Shown piece by piece: positions 43,669 to 54,179 of a stretch of 64,000 nucleotides of DNA; positions within the stretch are counted from its first letter, which is position 1, and every line of letters starts with the position of its first letter. The stretch is from assembly GCF_001279525.1 (NCBI RefSeq), contig NZ_LGDY01000138.1, positions 124,001 through 188,000 of the forward strand. The letters run 5' to 3'. Below the pieces are notes generated by a model. That model saw only the letters and a program-made list of their open reading frames with translations. It was not told where the DNA came from and did not search any database. Position numbers and translations under genes: made by a program. This DNA comes from Nocardia sp. NRRL S-836 (GTDB taxonomy: Bacteria > Actinomycetota > Actinomycetes > Mycobacteriales > Pseudonocardiaceae).

Positions 43669-44793
43669 ATGCGCAGCAAGAGCCTCGCTTCCATCGCCGT
43701 TGCCGCGGGCCTCGCCCTGGCGGTTTCGGCATGTGGTGCCAACACGTCCTCCGGCACCGGAGGAAGCTCCAACACGAACTCTGGCAGCACCGGGGGCGCA
43801 AAGGTCGGCGTGATCCTGCCTGAGACCGCGTCCTCCGCTCGCTGGGAGGGCTTCGACAAGCCGCTGCTCGAGAAGGCGCTGAAGGCGGAGGGGCTCGACC
43901 CCGACATCCAGAACGCGCAGGGCGACGTCCAGAAGTTCAGCACCCTGGCCGACGGCATGATCAACGCCGGCGTCAAGGTCCTGATCATCGCCACGCCCAA
44001 CAGCGAGGTCGGCGCCTCGGTCGCCAAGAAGGCGCAGGCGCAGGGCATCCAGGTCATCGACTACGACCGCCTGAACCTCGGTGGCTCCTCGTCCTACTAC
44101 GTGTCGTTCGACAACGTGAAGGTCGGCGAGCTGCAGGGCCAGGGCATGGCCGACGCGCTCAAGAACTCCCCGCAGGGCGCCAACGTCATCGAGATCGAGG
44201 GCGCGCCGACGGACAACAACGCCACCCTCTTCGCGGACGGCCAGAAGAAGGTCCTCAAGCCGCTGTACGACTCGGGCAAGCTCAAGCTCGTCCAGTCCCA
44301 GCCGATCGACAACTGGGACAACCAGAAGGGTGGTCAGGTCTTCGAGCAGATCCTGACCAGCAACAGCGGCAAGGTCGACGGCGTCGTCGCCGCGAACGAC
44401 GGTCTCGCCGGCGCGGTCATCACGATCCTCAAGAAGGTCGGCCTGAACGGCAAGGTGCCGGTCACCGGTCAGGACGCCACCCCGGACGGCCTGCAGGCCG
44501 TGCTCCGCGGTGACCAGTACATGACGGTCTTCAAGCCGATCAACGAAGAGGCCCAGGCCGCCGCCAAGCTGGCCGCCGCGCTCGCGAAGGGTGACACCGC
44601 CGGTGCGGACGCCCTCGCGAACAAGAAGGAGAAGGACCCGAAGGGCAACCGCGACGTCAAGTCCGTGCTGCTCACGCCGCAGCTGATCACCAAGGACAAG
44701 GTGAAGGCGGTCGTGGACGCCGGCTTCGTCAAGGCCTCGGAGATCTGCGTGGCCGACACCCAGGCCGCCTGCACCGAGCTCGGCATCAAGTAG
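43669..44793 (+). CDS. xylF: D-xylose-type ABC transporter substrate-binding lipoprotein
   Basis: 374 residues with a lipobox (AVSAC at about residue 22) and a Gly/Ser/Asn-rich linker. The mature part is a type I sugar-binding fold: KVGVILPETASSARWEGFDK, QIDYDRLN-like VIDYDRLNLGG, YVSFDNVKVGELQG, GAPTDNNATLF and VTGQDATPDGLQAVLRGDQY are the marks of XylF. It delivers a pentose to the XylG/XylH pair downstream. Xylose specificity is by family resemblance. AAAGGGATGGCGG precedes the ATG. Confidence 0.9.
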   Translation: MRSKSLASIAVAAGLALAVSACGANTSSGTGGSSNTNSGSTGGAKVGVILPETASSARWEGFDKPLLEKALKAEGLDPDIQNAQGDVQKFSTLADGMINAGVKVLIIATPNSEVGASVAKKAQAQGIQVIDYDRLNLGGSSSYYVSFDNVKVGELQGQGMADALKNSPQGANVIEIEGAPTDNNATLFADGQKKVLKPLYDSGKLKLVQSQPIDNWDNQKGGQVFEQILTSNSGKVDGVVAANDGLAGAVITILKKVGLNGKVPVTGQDATPDGLQAVLRGDQYMTVFKPINEEAQAAAKLAAALAKGDTAGADALANKKEKDPKGNRDVKSVLLTPQLITKDKVKAVVDAGFVKASEICVADTQAACTELGIK

Positions 44794-44867
44794 GACCGCT
44801 TGCGCCAGGCGGGGTGCGGCACCTGCGCACCCCGCCTCGGCGCGTGGTAACCACGGAGGAAACCCCA

Positions 44868-45641
44868 GTGAGCGAGCCGATTCTCGAGCTGCGCGGCATC
44901 AACAAGAGCTTCGGTCCCGTGCACGTCCTGCACGACATCGACCTCGTCGTGAACCCCGGCGAGGTCACCGCCCTCGTCGGCGACAACGGCGCGGGCAAGT
45001 CGACGCTGGTCAAGTGCATCGCGGGCATCCACCCGACCGACTCGGGTGAGGTCCTTTTCAACGGCGAGCCGGTGCACATCAAGGGCCCGCGCGACGCCGC
45101 CGAGCTCGGGATCGAGGTCGTCTACCAGGACCTCGCGCTGGCCGACAACCTCGACATCGTCCAGAACATGTTCCTCGGCCGTGAGCGCACCAAGGGCGGT
45201 CTGCTCGACGAGACCGACATGGAGCAGGCGGCGCGCAAGACGCTCGCCTCGCTGTCGGTGCGCACGGTCAAGTCGGTGCGCACCCAGGTCTCGTCGCTGT
45301 CCGGTGGCCAGCGCCAGACCGTGGCGATCGCCAAGGCCGTGCTGTGGAACAGCAAGGTCGTGCTGCTCGACGAGCCCACCGCCGCACTCGGCGTCGCGCA
45401 GACGCGCCAGGTGCTCGACCTGGTCCGCCGGCTCGCCGAGCAGGGCCTGGGCGTCGTCCTGATCAGTCACAACATGAACGACGTCTTCGAGGTCGCCGAC
45501 CGCATCGCGTGCCTCTACCTCGGACGCATGGCCGCTGTCGTGGGGTCGAAGGACGTCACGCACGGCCAGGTGGTCGAGCTGATCACCGCCGGGCGTTCCG
45601 GCGACCTGGGCATCGCCCGCCCCGAGGCGGCGACGATCTGA
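44868..45641 (+). CDS. xylG: Xylose-type ABC transporter ATP-binding protein (single domain)
   Basis: 257 residues from GTG 44868 (GGAGGA upstream). Walker A GDNGAGKST (about 39-47), Q-loop EVVYQDLALADN, signature LSGGQRQ and Walker B VVLLDEPTAALG are all intact. E. coli XylG has two fused ABC domains and about 513 residues; this protein is half that size and must act as a homodimer, as many actinobacterial versions do. The end overlaps the beginning of the permease frame. Confidence 0.92.
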   Translation: MSEPILELRGINKSFGPVHVLHDIDLVVNPGEVTALVGDNGAGKSTLVKCIAGIHPTDSGEVLFNGEPVHIKGPRDAAELGIEVVYQDLALADNLDIVQNMFLGRERTKGGLLDETDMEQAARKTLASLSVRTVKSVRTQVSSLSGGQRQTVAIAKAVLWNSKVVLLDEPTAALGVAQTRQVLDLVRRLAEQGLGVVLISHNMNDVFEVADRIACLYLGRMAAVVGSKDVTHGQVVELITAGRSGDLGIARPEAATI

Positions 45642-45661
45642 TGAGTTCCGAAGAGGCGAGC

Positions 45662-47092
45662 ATGACCGACACCACCGAAACGACCGAGCAGGAGACCCCG
45701 CCGCAGGGCGCCATCTCCGACTTCGGCATCGACACGACCTCCCAGTCCACCGGCGAGGCGGTACGCGACTACTGGGCCAGGGTCCGCGGCGGCGAGCTCG
45801 GCTCGCTGCCCGCGCTGCTCGGGCTCGTCGTCCTGCTCGTCGTGTTCAGCTCGTTGTCGCCCACGTTCTTCACCCTGGGCAACCTCGCCAACCTGCTCCA
45901 GCAGGGCGCCAGCATCACGATCATCGCGATGGGCCTGGTGTTCGTCCTGCTGCTCGGCGAGATCGACCTGTCCGCCGGTACCGCGTCCGGTGTGACGGCC
46001 GCGGTGATGGCGCTGCACCTGATCCACAACGGCAACCTGCTCGGCGGCATGGGCGACACGGTGTTCTACGTGTTCTGCGGCCTGCTGGTGATCGCGATCG
46101 TGCTCTCCGCCGTCATGAAGATCTGGGCCGGTGCGGCGCTGTCCGCCGTCGCGCTCGTGATCGCCGCGGTCGGCATCCCCGCGAACGCCTGGCTGGAGAT
46201 GCTGCTCGCGGTCTGCGTCGGCGCGGCCATCGGCTGCATCACCGGCTTCCTGGTCGCGAAGGTCGGCATCCCGTCGTTCGTCGTGACCCTGGCGCTGTTC
46301 CTCGTCTGGGGCGGTGTCGTGCTGCAGCTCATCGGCCAGGGCGGCACGCTCGGCCTGCGCGACGACACGATCTTCAACGTCGCCAACGGCAACCTGAACT
46401 TCGTCGGCTCGTGGGCGTTGTTCGTCATCGCCGTCGGCGGCTACGCGGCGGTCGTGCTCACCCGGCACTTCTCCCGGCTGCGCAGGGGACTCGTGGCCCA
46501 GCCGACCACGCTGGTGCTGGCCAAGATCGGTGCCCTCGCGGTGCTGGCCGCCGTCATCACCTACGCGCTGTCGCTCAACCGGGCGCCGAGCAACCTCGTG
46601 GTGATCGAGGGCGTGCCGTACGTGGTGCCGCTGGTGCTCGTGCTGCTGGTCATCGGCACGTTCGTGCTCGACCGCACCTCCTACGGCCGCCACGTCTACG
46701 CCGTCGGTGGCAACAAGGAGGCCGCGCGCCGCGCCGGTATCAACGTCGAGCGGATCCGGATGAGCGTCTTCGTGATCGCCTCCTCCGCCGCCGCGATCGG
46801 CGCGATCGTGTACTCGTCGAAGGTCGGCTCGGTCGACCCGAACGCCGGTGCCGGCAACACGCTGCTGCTGTCGGTCGGTGCGGCCGTCATCGGTGGCACG
46901 TCGCTGTTCGGCGGCAAGGGCCGGCTGCGCGACGCGGTGATCGGTGGCGCGGTGCTCGCGATCATCCAGAACGGCATGGGCCTGCTCAAGCAGCCCGCCG
47001 CCGTCGTGTTCATCGTGACCGGCCTGGTCCTGCTGCTCGCCGCGAGCGTCGACGCGTTGTCCCGCCGCCGGGCGGCCACCGCGGCTCGATGA
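45662..47092 (+). CDS. xylH: Xylose-type ABC transporter permease
   Basis: 476 residues from ATG 45662, with GAGG 5 bases upstream; ATG 45641, which overlaps the xylG stop, is an alternative. A 50-residue acidic cytoplasmic start precedes about 10-12 membrane helices. The family motif GEIDLSAGTASGVTAA (about 99-114) and the C-terminal GRHVYAVGGNKEAARRAGIN and GGTSLFGGKGRLRDAVIGG loops identify the ribose/xylose permease family. It is longer than RbsC and matches XylH. It forms the channel for the sugar delivered by xylF. Confidence 0.92.
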   Translation: MTDTTETTEQETPPQGAISDFGIDTTSQSTGEAVRDYWARVRGGELGSLPALLGLVVLLVVFSSLSPTFFTLGNLANLLQQGASITIIAMGLVFVLLLGEIDLSAGTASGVTAAVMALHLIHNGNLLGGMGDTVFYVFCGLLVIAIVLSAVMKIWAGAALSAVALVIAAVGIPANAWLEMLLAVCVGAAIGCITGFLVAKVGIPSFVVTLALFLVWGGVVLQLIGQGGTLGLRDDTIFNVANGNLNFVGSWALFVIAVGGYAAVVLTRHFSRLRRGLVAQPTTLVLAKIGALAVLAAVITYALSLNRAPSNLVVIEGVPYVVPLVLVLLVIGTFVLDRTSYGRHVYAVGGNKEAARRAGINVERIRMSVFVIASSAAAIGAIVYSSKVGSVDPNAGAGNTLLLSVGAAVIGGTSLFGGKGRLRDAVIGGAVLAIIQNGMGLLKQPAAVVFIVTGLVLLLAASVDALSRRRAATAAR

Positions 47093-47096
47093 CGCG

Positions 47097-48251
47097 GTGA
47101 CGGGACCCACGTCCGGCACTCGTCCCGACGAGATCCGCAGGCACAACAGGACGGCGCTGCTGCGCCGCCTGCACATCGACGGTCCGTCCACCAGGGCGTC
47201 GCTCGCGGCTGAGCTCGGGCTCAACCGCAGCACGATCAAGGCCCTGGTGGACGGTCTCGCCGAAGCCGGTGTGGTCGCCGAACGCGTGCCCGCTCTGCGC
47301 AGCGGAGCGGGCCGCCCATCGCTGCTGGTCCTGCCCCAGCCGCAGGCCGCGGTCGTCATCGCGATCGACGTGCGGGTGGAGCACGTGGCGATGGGGTTCG
47401 TCGGCCTCGGCGGGGAGATCCTCGGGCGGGACAGCTGGAACCTGCACCGGACGCGTGATCCGGGTGAGGTCATCACGCACATCGTCGACTCGGCGCGCCT
47501 CATGGCCGACGACCTCGACGCCACCGCGGTCGGGGTGGGCGTGTCGGTGCCCGGCGTCGTCCGCCGCGCCGACGGGCACGTGCACGAGGCGCCGAACCTG
47601 CACTGGACCGACGTGGCACTCGGCAAGCGCCTGGAGGCGGTGCTGAAGCTGCCCGTCCAGGTCGGCAACGACGCGGAGCTCGGCGCGCTCGCGGAACACG
47701 TGCGCGGCGCGGCACAGCAGTCGTCGGACATGGTGTACATCTCCGCCGACGTCGGTGTCGGCGGCGGCGTGATCCTGTCCGGGCAGCCCCTGCGCGGCAG
47801 CGGCGGCTACGTCGGCGAGCTCGGCCACATGGTGGTCAACCCGCGCGGGCGGCGGTGCTACTGCGGCTGTGACGGCTGCTGGGAGACCGAGGTCGGCGAA
47901 CCGGCGCTGTGCCGGGCGCTGGGCCTGCCCGACGACGCCCCGCGCGGCGCCGTCGTCGCGGCACTGCGGGCGCTCGACGCGCCGGAGCAGCTCGACGAGT
48001 TCGCCGGCTGGCTGGCGCTGGGGCTCGCGAACATCGTCAACGTCCTCGGCCCGGAACTGGTCGTGCTCGGCGACCTCTACACGGCGCTGCCCCCGTCGGT
48101 GGTCGACGCGGTGAGCTCCGCCGTGCAGCGGCGCAGCCTCGTCTCACGGGCGGTCGGCGGGACCCAGGTCGTCACGTCGCCGTTGGGCAGGGACGCCAAG
48201 CTGGTCGGTGCCGCGGAGCTCGCGTTCGAACCGGTGCTGGACAACCTGTAG
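47097..48251 (+). CDS. ROK-family regulator (XylR/NagC type)
   Basis: 384 residues from GTG 47097, 4 bases after the permease stop. N-terminal winged helix-turn-helix (about 15-70: STRASLAAELGLNRSTIKAL) and a ROK sugar-kinase-like domain (about 85-380) with VGVSVPGVV, GNDAELGALAEH and the zinc motif CYCGCDGCWETE at about 257-268. Such proteins repress sugar uptake genes until the sugar binds. Being last in the transporter operon, it probably autoregulates the whole set. Confidence 0.9.
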   Translation: MTGPTSGTRPDEIRRHNRTALLRRLHIDGPSTRASLAAELGLNRSTIKALVDGLAEAGVVAERVPALRSGAGRPSLLVLPQPQAAVVIAIDVRVEHVAMGFVGLGGEILGRDSWNLHRTRDPGEVITHIVDSARLMADDLDATAVGVGVSVPGVVRRADGHVHEAPNLHWTDVALGKRLEAVLKLPVQVGNDAELGALAEHVRGAAQQSSDMVYISADVGVGGGVILSGQPLRGSGGYVGELGHMVVNPRGRRCYCGCDGCWETEVGEPALCRALGLPDDAPRGAVVAALRALDAPEQLDEFAGWLALGLANIVNVLGPELVVLGDLYTALPPSVVDAVSSAVQRRSLVSRAVGGTQVVTSPLGRDAKLVGAAELAFEPVLDNL

Positions 48252-48268
48252 CACCCGGAAAAGCGAAG

Positions 48269-48299
48269 GGGGCGGAGATCCCAGGAGGATCTCCGCCCC
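48269..48299 (+). terminator. Terminator of the xylose-type operon
   Basis: GGGGCGGAGATCC and GGATCTCCGCCCC form a perfect 13-bp stem over a CAGGA loop, 17 bases past the regulator stop and just before a convergent gene. Confidence 0.85.
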
Positions 48300-48321
48300 A
48301 AGCGGCTAGGTGGGGTGGAAG

Positions 48322-48501
48322 TCAGCCCTGCTGAATCTCAGCAGCGAGTTCGCGCAATTTCTCACTGTGCGCCCGGGCGTGGTGCCCGCAGAACAGCAAC
48401 TCGCCCCCGGACGGGAGCAAAGCGCGAACCTGGGCAGCAGCCCCGCAGCGGTCGCAGCGGTCGGCAGCGGTCAACTCGGGGCGGGTGAGTGCTGCAGTCA
48501 T
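48322..48501 (-). CDS. DUF7455-type small zinc-binding protein
   Basis: 59 residues from ATG 48501 (GGAGGGAG upstream). A helix-rich peptide with CDRCGAAAQV and LLFCGHHARAH, giving a CxxC plus CxHH zinc site, the layout of a widespread actinobacterial family often located near sigA/hrdB, as here. It has no signal peptide. Function unknown; RNA polymerase or ribosome binding would be speculation. Confidence 0.88.
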   Translation of the reverse strand: MTAALTRPELTAADRCDRCGAAAQVRALLPSGGELLFCGHHARAHSEKLRELAAEIQQG

Positions 48502-48904
48502 GATGAATCTCCCTCCGTCCCAGCATCGGAACGAAGTGTCCCGGTGCCCTCTTACCAAGCTGCGACCACTGCGCCCCTGGATTGGTGCGCGGTGCTCGCT
48601 GGCTCCACTCTGACAGACGTTCTGGCGTTAGTCAGTGTTCCCGTGTGCGTGGCGACTCGCGTCACTCCGGGATTTACCCGCTTGTCGCAGGCTCACACAT
48701 GAGTTCGCCACCGGTTCACCGGCTTGACAGGTACCGGGAGCAACCGAAAACGTGCTGGTGGGGCAGTGCCTTCGGGCCATTCGGTCGGTTGCGTGCAGCC
48801 GGGAGTGTGATATCGGTTGCTCTTGTCCGCCCGCAGCGAACAGGTCACGAACGTCCCACGATTCGGACGCGCGACCGTGATCAAAACGCCTCGCGCACGC
48901 CGTG
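48502..48904. other. Intergenic region without a recognised gene
   Basis: 403 bases between two minus-strand genes. I see no convincing open frame or RNA gene. A TTGACA at about 48724 lacks a clear -10 box at the right distance. A TGATATCGGTT at about 48807 resembles the GATATATCGG motifs found at three gene ends elsewhere. Confidence 0.5.
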
Positions 48905-49447
48905 TCAGCTCGCGAGCGCGGCACTGATCGCCCGTGCCGCATGCCCCACCGCCTCCCGCACGGCGGTGGCGCTGCGGCCGTTGTCGAGCACCGCCGACAC
49001 CGTTCCGACGACGGCACTGGTCGGCGTCCGCACCGGCGCGCTGACGAACACCATGCCCGCCGGCACCGTGGCGCCCGGCCGCAGCCGCGTCACGTCCTCG
49101 GCCCGCACGATGCTCGCCGCGGCCACCAGCACCCGGTCCCGCCGCGGCACGGCGAGGATCGCCGACGTCCTGATCGTCGCCGACAACGCCCGCAACGGCT
49201 GCCGCGCCACCCGCAGGATCCCCGGCACCGGCTCCCACGCCTGGCCCAGCCGGAACATCTGTGCGCCGACCCGGTAGCGGCCGCGCACGTTCTCGACCGC
49301 GCCCAGCGCCTCCATCTGCTCCAGCAGGCGGTGCACCGTCGTCTTCGGCATCGCACACCGGTCGGCGAGCTGCGTGAGTCCCAGCTCGCCCTCGTCCACG
49401 AGCTTGTCCAGCAGCGTGAACGCCCCTTCGAGGACAGACCTTCCCAT
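48905..49447 (-). CDS. Short IclR-family regulator
   Basis: 180 residues from ATG 49447; full IclR proteins have about 250. The winged helix is complete (about 1-70: RSVLEGAFTLLDKLVDEGE, GLTQLADRCAMPKTTVHRLL), but the effector domain is abbreviated (about 85-180), with AAASIVRAEDVTRL, AGMVFVSAPV and a final ATAVREAVGHAARAISAAL. Either a compact variant with a small or missing ligand pocket, or a shortened gene. It lies just downstream of sigA on the same strand, after the sigA terminator. Confidence 0.82.
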   Translation of the reverse strand: MGRSVLEGAFTLLDKLVDEGELGLTQLADRCAMPKTTVHRLLEQMEALGAVENVRGRYRVGAQMFRLGQAWEPVPGILRVARQPLRALSATIRTSAILAVPRRDRVLVAAASIVRAEDVTRLRPGATVPAGMVFVSAPVRTPTSAVVGTVSAVLDNGRSATAVREAVGHAARAISAALAS

Positions 49448-49590
49448 CGTTGTTCCCCCTCGTTCCGGTCTCCGGAACCGCCCCTGTGCACCCCAGCGGC
49501 ACAGCCACACACTGATGGTGTCGCCTGTGCGCCGGAAGCACATGAGTACCGGGGTACTCAACTTTCGCGCGCGCTGCTCGGCGCGTGCGC

Positions 49591-49630
49591 AAAAAAGGAG
49601 GCCCCACACCGAACCGGTGCGGGGCCTCCT
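49591..49630 (-). terminator. Rho-independent terminator of sigA
   Basis: A 16-bp stem (arms AGGAGGCCCCACACCG and CGGTGCGGGGCCTCCT) with a 3-base loop, followed in minus-strand RNA by six U. The single A/C mismatch becomes G.U in that RNA. A complete intrinsic terminator with a U-tract, 20 bases past the sigA stop. Confidence 0.92.
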
Positions 49631-49649
49631 GCGTATGACCGGGTAAGAC

Positions 49650-50990
<1,341 letters not shown>

Positions 50991-51217
50991 GTACGCCCTT
51001 TCGCGACGGTCGTTCAAGGCTGACCAGAGGGCGCGAAACCTCGGTCGCCAGAGTTCAGGGGATCTCCCCGCCGATCTTGATTGGCGGGTGTGCGTTCCAT
51101 TGTAACGACGTCCGTGACGCGGTGTTGCGCCCCGAGCCTTTTCGAGGCGCCCCCACCTGCGTTCTCGCAGCTAGAACCAGTCGAGAGAGACGGACACGTT
51201 TCGGTGTCGGTTACCCG

Positions 51218-51979
51218 TTACGGCCGGATTCCGTGCGCGGCCGCCCACGCGGCGCCGACGATGCCCGCGTCGTTCTTCAGCGCCGCCGCGACCACCTCGG
51301 TGCGGACCTTGAGCAACGGCAACCACTTGTGCGCCTTCTTGCTCACGCCACCGCCCGCGATGACGAGGTCGGGCCAGATGAGGTCCTCCAGCACGTTGAC
51401 GTACCGGGAGACCCGCGGCGCCCACTCCTCCCAGGACAGGCCCTTGTCCTCCTTCACCGACGCCGCCGCACGCGACTCCGCGTCGTGGCCGTCGACCTGG
51501 AGGTGGCCGAACTCCGTGTTCGGCACGAGCTTGCCGTCGAGGAACACGGCACTGCCGATGCCGGTGCCGAACGTCAGCAGCACGACGGTCCCGGCCTTGC
51601 CGACCCCGGCGCCGAACGACATCTCCGCGAGGCCGGCGGCGTCCGCGTCGTTCATGACGACGACGTCCTCCGGCCTGCGCTTGAGGCGCTCGGCGAACAA
51701 CGCGCCCGCGTCGCAGTTGATCCAGCCCTTGTCCACGTTCGCGGCACTGAGGGCGACGCCGTGCTTGACGACGCACGGCAGCGTCACGCCGACCGGCCCG
51801 TCCCACTGGAACTTCTCGACGATCTCGGCGACGACGTCCGCCACCGCGTCGGGGGTCGAGGGCTGGGGCGTGGGGATCCGCATGCGCTCGCCGTCCAGTG
51901 CGCCGGCCTCGAGATCGACCAGTCCGCCCTTGATGCCGGAGCCGCCGATGTCCACACCGAACCCGCGGGTGATGCCCAT
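51218..51979 (-). CDS. ppgK: Polyphosphate glucokinase
   Basis: 253 residues, a ROK-fold kinase. [13 protein letters not shown] is the phosphate loop, [14 protein letters not shown] carries the catalytic Asp, and [13 protein letters not shown] and [12 protein letters not shown] are specific to actinobacterial polyphosphate/ATP glucokinases. It phosphorylates glucose using polyphosphate or ATP. Same position beside sigA and suhB as in mycobacteria (Rv2702). Confidence 0.94.
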   Translation of the reverse strand: MGITRGFGVDIGGSGIKGGLVDLEAGALDGERMRIPTPQPSTPDAVADVVAEIVEKFQWDGPVGVTLPCVVKHGVALSAANVDKGWINCDAGALFAERLKRRPEDVVVMNDADAAGLAEMSFGAGVGKAGTVVLLTFGTGIGSAVFLDGKLVPNTEFGHLQVDGHDAESRAAASVKEDKGLSWEEWAPRVSRYVNVLEDLIWPDLVIAGGGVSKKAHKWLPLLKVRTEVVAAALKNDAGIVGAAWAAAHGIRP

Positions 51980-52079
51980 CCCCGTGGTCCTTCCTACTCG
52001 ATTCAGTAAACGTGGTTCGCAGACATTAGCCTGACGTTGTCCGATAGTCCCGTGCTAGTGACGCAGGAGGGAACCGGTC

Positions 52080-52874
52080 GTGATGGATCCCCGGCCGCTC
52101 GTCGACATCGCCGCGGCCATTGGACGGGAGGCGGGCGCTCTCGTTCAGCGCATGCGCGCCTCCGCGGTCGTGTCGTTCGACACCAAGAGCACCTCCACCG
52201 ACGTCGTGACGGCCGCCGACCGCGCCTCGGAACAACTCGTTCGGACGCGTCTGTCCGAGTCCCGGCCCGGTGAACCGGTGCTCGGCGAGGAGGAGGGCGG
52301 CTCGGTCCTGCCCGGCCTGACCTGGGTCGTCGACCCGATCGACGGCACCGTGAACTACCTCTACGGCATCCCCTGGTACTCGGTGTCGATCGCCGCGCAG
52401 CTCGACGGCGAGTCGATCGCGGGAGCGGTCTTCGAACCCGCGACCGGCCGGATGTGGACCGCGGCACGCGGGCACGGCGCGTTCCTGGACGGCTCGCCGC
52501 TGCGGGTGTCGGCGGCCACGGACCTGTCGCTGTCCCTGCTCGGCTACGGCTTCGCCTACCGCCCGGAACGCCGTCAGCGGCAGGCGGAGGCCTGGGCCGC
52601 CATGTCCACGCGGGTGCGTGACATGCGTCGCGCCGGTGCCGCGTCGCTCGACCTGTGCTCGGTGGCCGCCGGTCGCCTCGACGCCTACGCCGAGCACGAG
52701 CTGGGTCGCTGGGACTGGGCCGCGGGCGCGCTGATCGCCGCCGAGGCGGGTGCGGTGGTGCGGCTGCCGGGGACGGCGCCGGAGCTGGGGCAGGAAGCGA
52801 CGTTCGCGGCCGCGCCCGGTGTCGCCGACGCCATGTACGCGGCACTGGCCGAGTCCGGTTTCGGCAAGGTCTGA
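52080..52874 (+). CDS. suhB: Inositol monophosphatase family protein
   Basis: 264 residues from GTG 52080 (GGAGGG upstream). Metal-binding motifs are EEEGG (about 75-79), WVVDPIDGTVNYLYG (about 81-95) and the C-terminal GRWDWAAGALIAAEAGA. The enzyme uses Mg2+ to hydrolyse inositol 1-phosphate, needed for phosphatidylinositol and mycothiol in actinobacteria. Divergent from ppgK, as in mycobacteria (suhB, Rv2701c, neighbours ppgK). Confidence 0.93.
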   Translation: MMDPRPLVDIAAAIGREAGALVQRMRASAVVSFDTKSTSTDVVTAADRASEQLVRTRLSESRPGEPVLGEEEGGSVLPGLTWVVDPIDGTVNYLYGIPWYSVSIAAQLDGESIAGAVFEPATGRMWTAARGHGAFLDGSPLRVSAATDLSLSLLGYGFAYRPERRQRQAEAWAAMSTRVRDMRRAGAASLDLCSVAAGRLDAYAEHELGRWDWAAGALIAAEAGAVVRLPGTAPELGQEATFAAAPGVADAMYAALAESGFGKV

Positions 52875-52905
52875 GGCACGGTGACGGTGCGGTACTGCTG
52901 CGCGG

Positions 52906-52941
52906 GTTGACTGGGTCAACATCAGGGTTGACTCAGTCACC
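52906..52941. promoter_or_regulatory. Pair of related palindromes downstream of suhB
   Basis: GTTGACTGGGTCAAC (52906-52920, perfect 6+6) is followed by GGTTGACTCAGTCACC (52926-52941, one mismatch), both built on GTTGACT. They look like operator sites for a TetR-type dimer, but no regulator gene is adjacent. Confidence 0.4.
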
Positions 52942-53045
52942 GTGCTGCGTGCGCCGGCACGTCCTGCCAGAGGACGTGCTCACCCACCCGTCGACGGCCA
53001 CGAGCGCGAGGGAGCGGCGCCCGGCCGGTCACGGGGCGGAAAGCC

Positions 53046-53759
53046 TCAGCAGGTCACTTCGCGCGCGGCGGCCACGTTGTCGGCGTTCAGCGTCGGCGGG
53101 TTCGGCTCGGCGACCTGGCCGCCCTGCTGCTCGGGCTGCTGCTCGGCCCACTCCTTGAGCTGGTCGAGGACCTTGCGCGCGGCGCTGTTCGGCTTGACCT
53201 CGTCGAACTTCTTGCCCACCGACACGTCGACCGTCGCGTCCTGCCGGTCGTCGCGCACCAGCTCCAGGCACGGTTCGACCAGGGACAGCGTCCGCGCCGC
53301 CTGCGCGCCCGGCGCGCCGAAGCGGATCTGGCCGCGGCAGTTCATGTCGCCGGCCGGGTAGAGCGGGTCGTTGCCCGGTTCCCCCGCCTGCTTCATGCCG
53401 AGATCGGCGAGCATCACCGCGACGGCCTTCGCGTGGTTGCGCTGCGTCGAGGCGTTCACCACCCGGAAGTTCACGTCACCGACCGGAACCGGGTTCGTGC
53501 GGTCGAGCGCGTTGTGTTCCAGCACCGTGCCCAGCGCGGGCGGGGGTGCCGCCGGCGGGGCGGCCGCGGCGGCGGCCGGGTCGACCGTCGTCGTGTGGCC
53601 GGGCGCGTTGCACTTGATGGCCGCGTCCACGTCACCGGCGGTGCCGAGCACCTTCACCCACACGAAGACGGAGCTGACCAGCAGCACCGTGAACAGGACG
53701 AGTGCGGGTATCGGACGGCGCCGCTTGTACGGCGTCAAGCTTCCCGATGCGGGTCCCAC
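53046..53759 (-). CDS. cei: LytR C-terminal-domain membrane protein (Cei, cell-envelope integrity)
   Basis: 237 residues from GTG 53759. One membrane helix (about 17-37, PALVLFTVLLVSSVFVWVKVL), a Pro/Ala-rich linker, and an extracellular LytR_C domain (about 90-230: VNFRVVNASTQRNHAKAVA is its first strand and helix). It corresponds by position and form to mycobacterial Cei (Rv2700), required for envelope integrity and virulence there. The gene lies between suhB and DUF4193, as expected. Confidence 0.88.
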   Translation of the reverse strand: MGPASGSLTPYKRRRPIPALVLFTVLLVSSVFVWVKVLGTAGDVDAAIKCNAPGHTTTVDPAAAAAAPPAAPPPALGTVLEHNALDRTNPVPVGDVNFRVVNASTQRNHAKAVAVMLADLGMKQAGEPGNDPLYPAGDMNCRGQIRFGAPGAQAARTLSLVEPCLELVRDDRQDATVDVSVGKKFDEVKPNSAARKVLDQLKEWAEQQPEQQGGQVAEPNPPTLNADNVAAAREVTC

Positions 53760-54179
53760 GTCCGAAGCCCTCCCCGTGTTCCAACCCTGTGATGAGCGTA
53801 GGCCTTGCCCGGCTGACGCGCGCCGCGGCGCACGTGACCCAGTGCACCGGCCCGATCGCTCTCAGTCAGGACGGTACCGGCACGGAGCGAGGTTGCACGC
53901 CGAGCCGAAGGTGCTCCCGCACAGCCTATCGGTCCAGCGTAGAAAGGTTGTGTCACCCGTCCGGTCGGTAAGGGGTAACCCGATGCCGGGGCACTCCGAC
54001 AATGAGCTACCCTCTGCGCGCTCCGCACACATGTGGATCAAGCCAACGGTCACGCCGAGGGGGTTGGCTTGCCACCGGGTGAGAGAGACCTACGTCACCT
54101 TGACGTGGGGCACAAAAGAGGGCGCTGGAGCGTTAACCAGCGACACGAACAGTCTCCGTAGACCGCAGGGGTGAAGAAG
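53760..54179. other. Promoter region between cei and the DUF4193 gene
   Basis: 420 bases upstream of both divergent genes. The open frames across it have poor codon use and no family resemblance. It contains GGGGTAACCC near 53980, a TACCCT near 54010 and a TTGACG near 54100, any of which may belong to promoters. I see no RNA gene or riboswitch that I can support. Confidence 0.5.

Noticed and set aside
45515..47740. 741-residue minus-strand frame over the xylose permease
   Set aside because: Antisense to xylH and the ROK gene, low-complexity charged sequence, no ribosome site.
53760..54179. Riboswitch or small RNA ahead of DUF4193
   Set aside because: I looked for thiamine, cobalamin, SAM, glycine and c-di-AMP aptamer features and a C-rich 6C-like hairpin; none is convincing.
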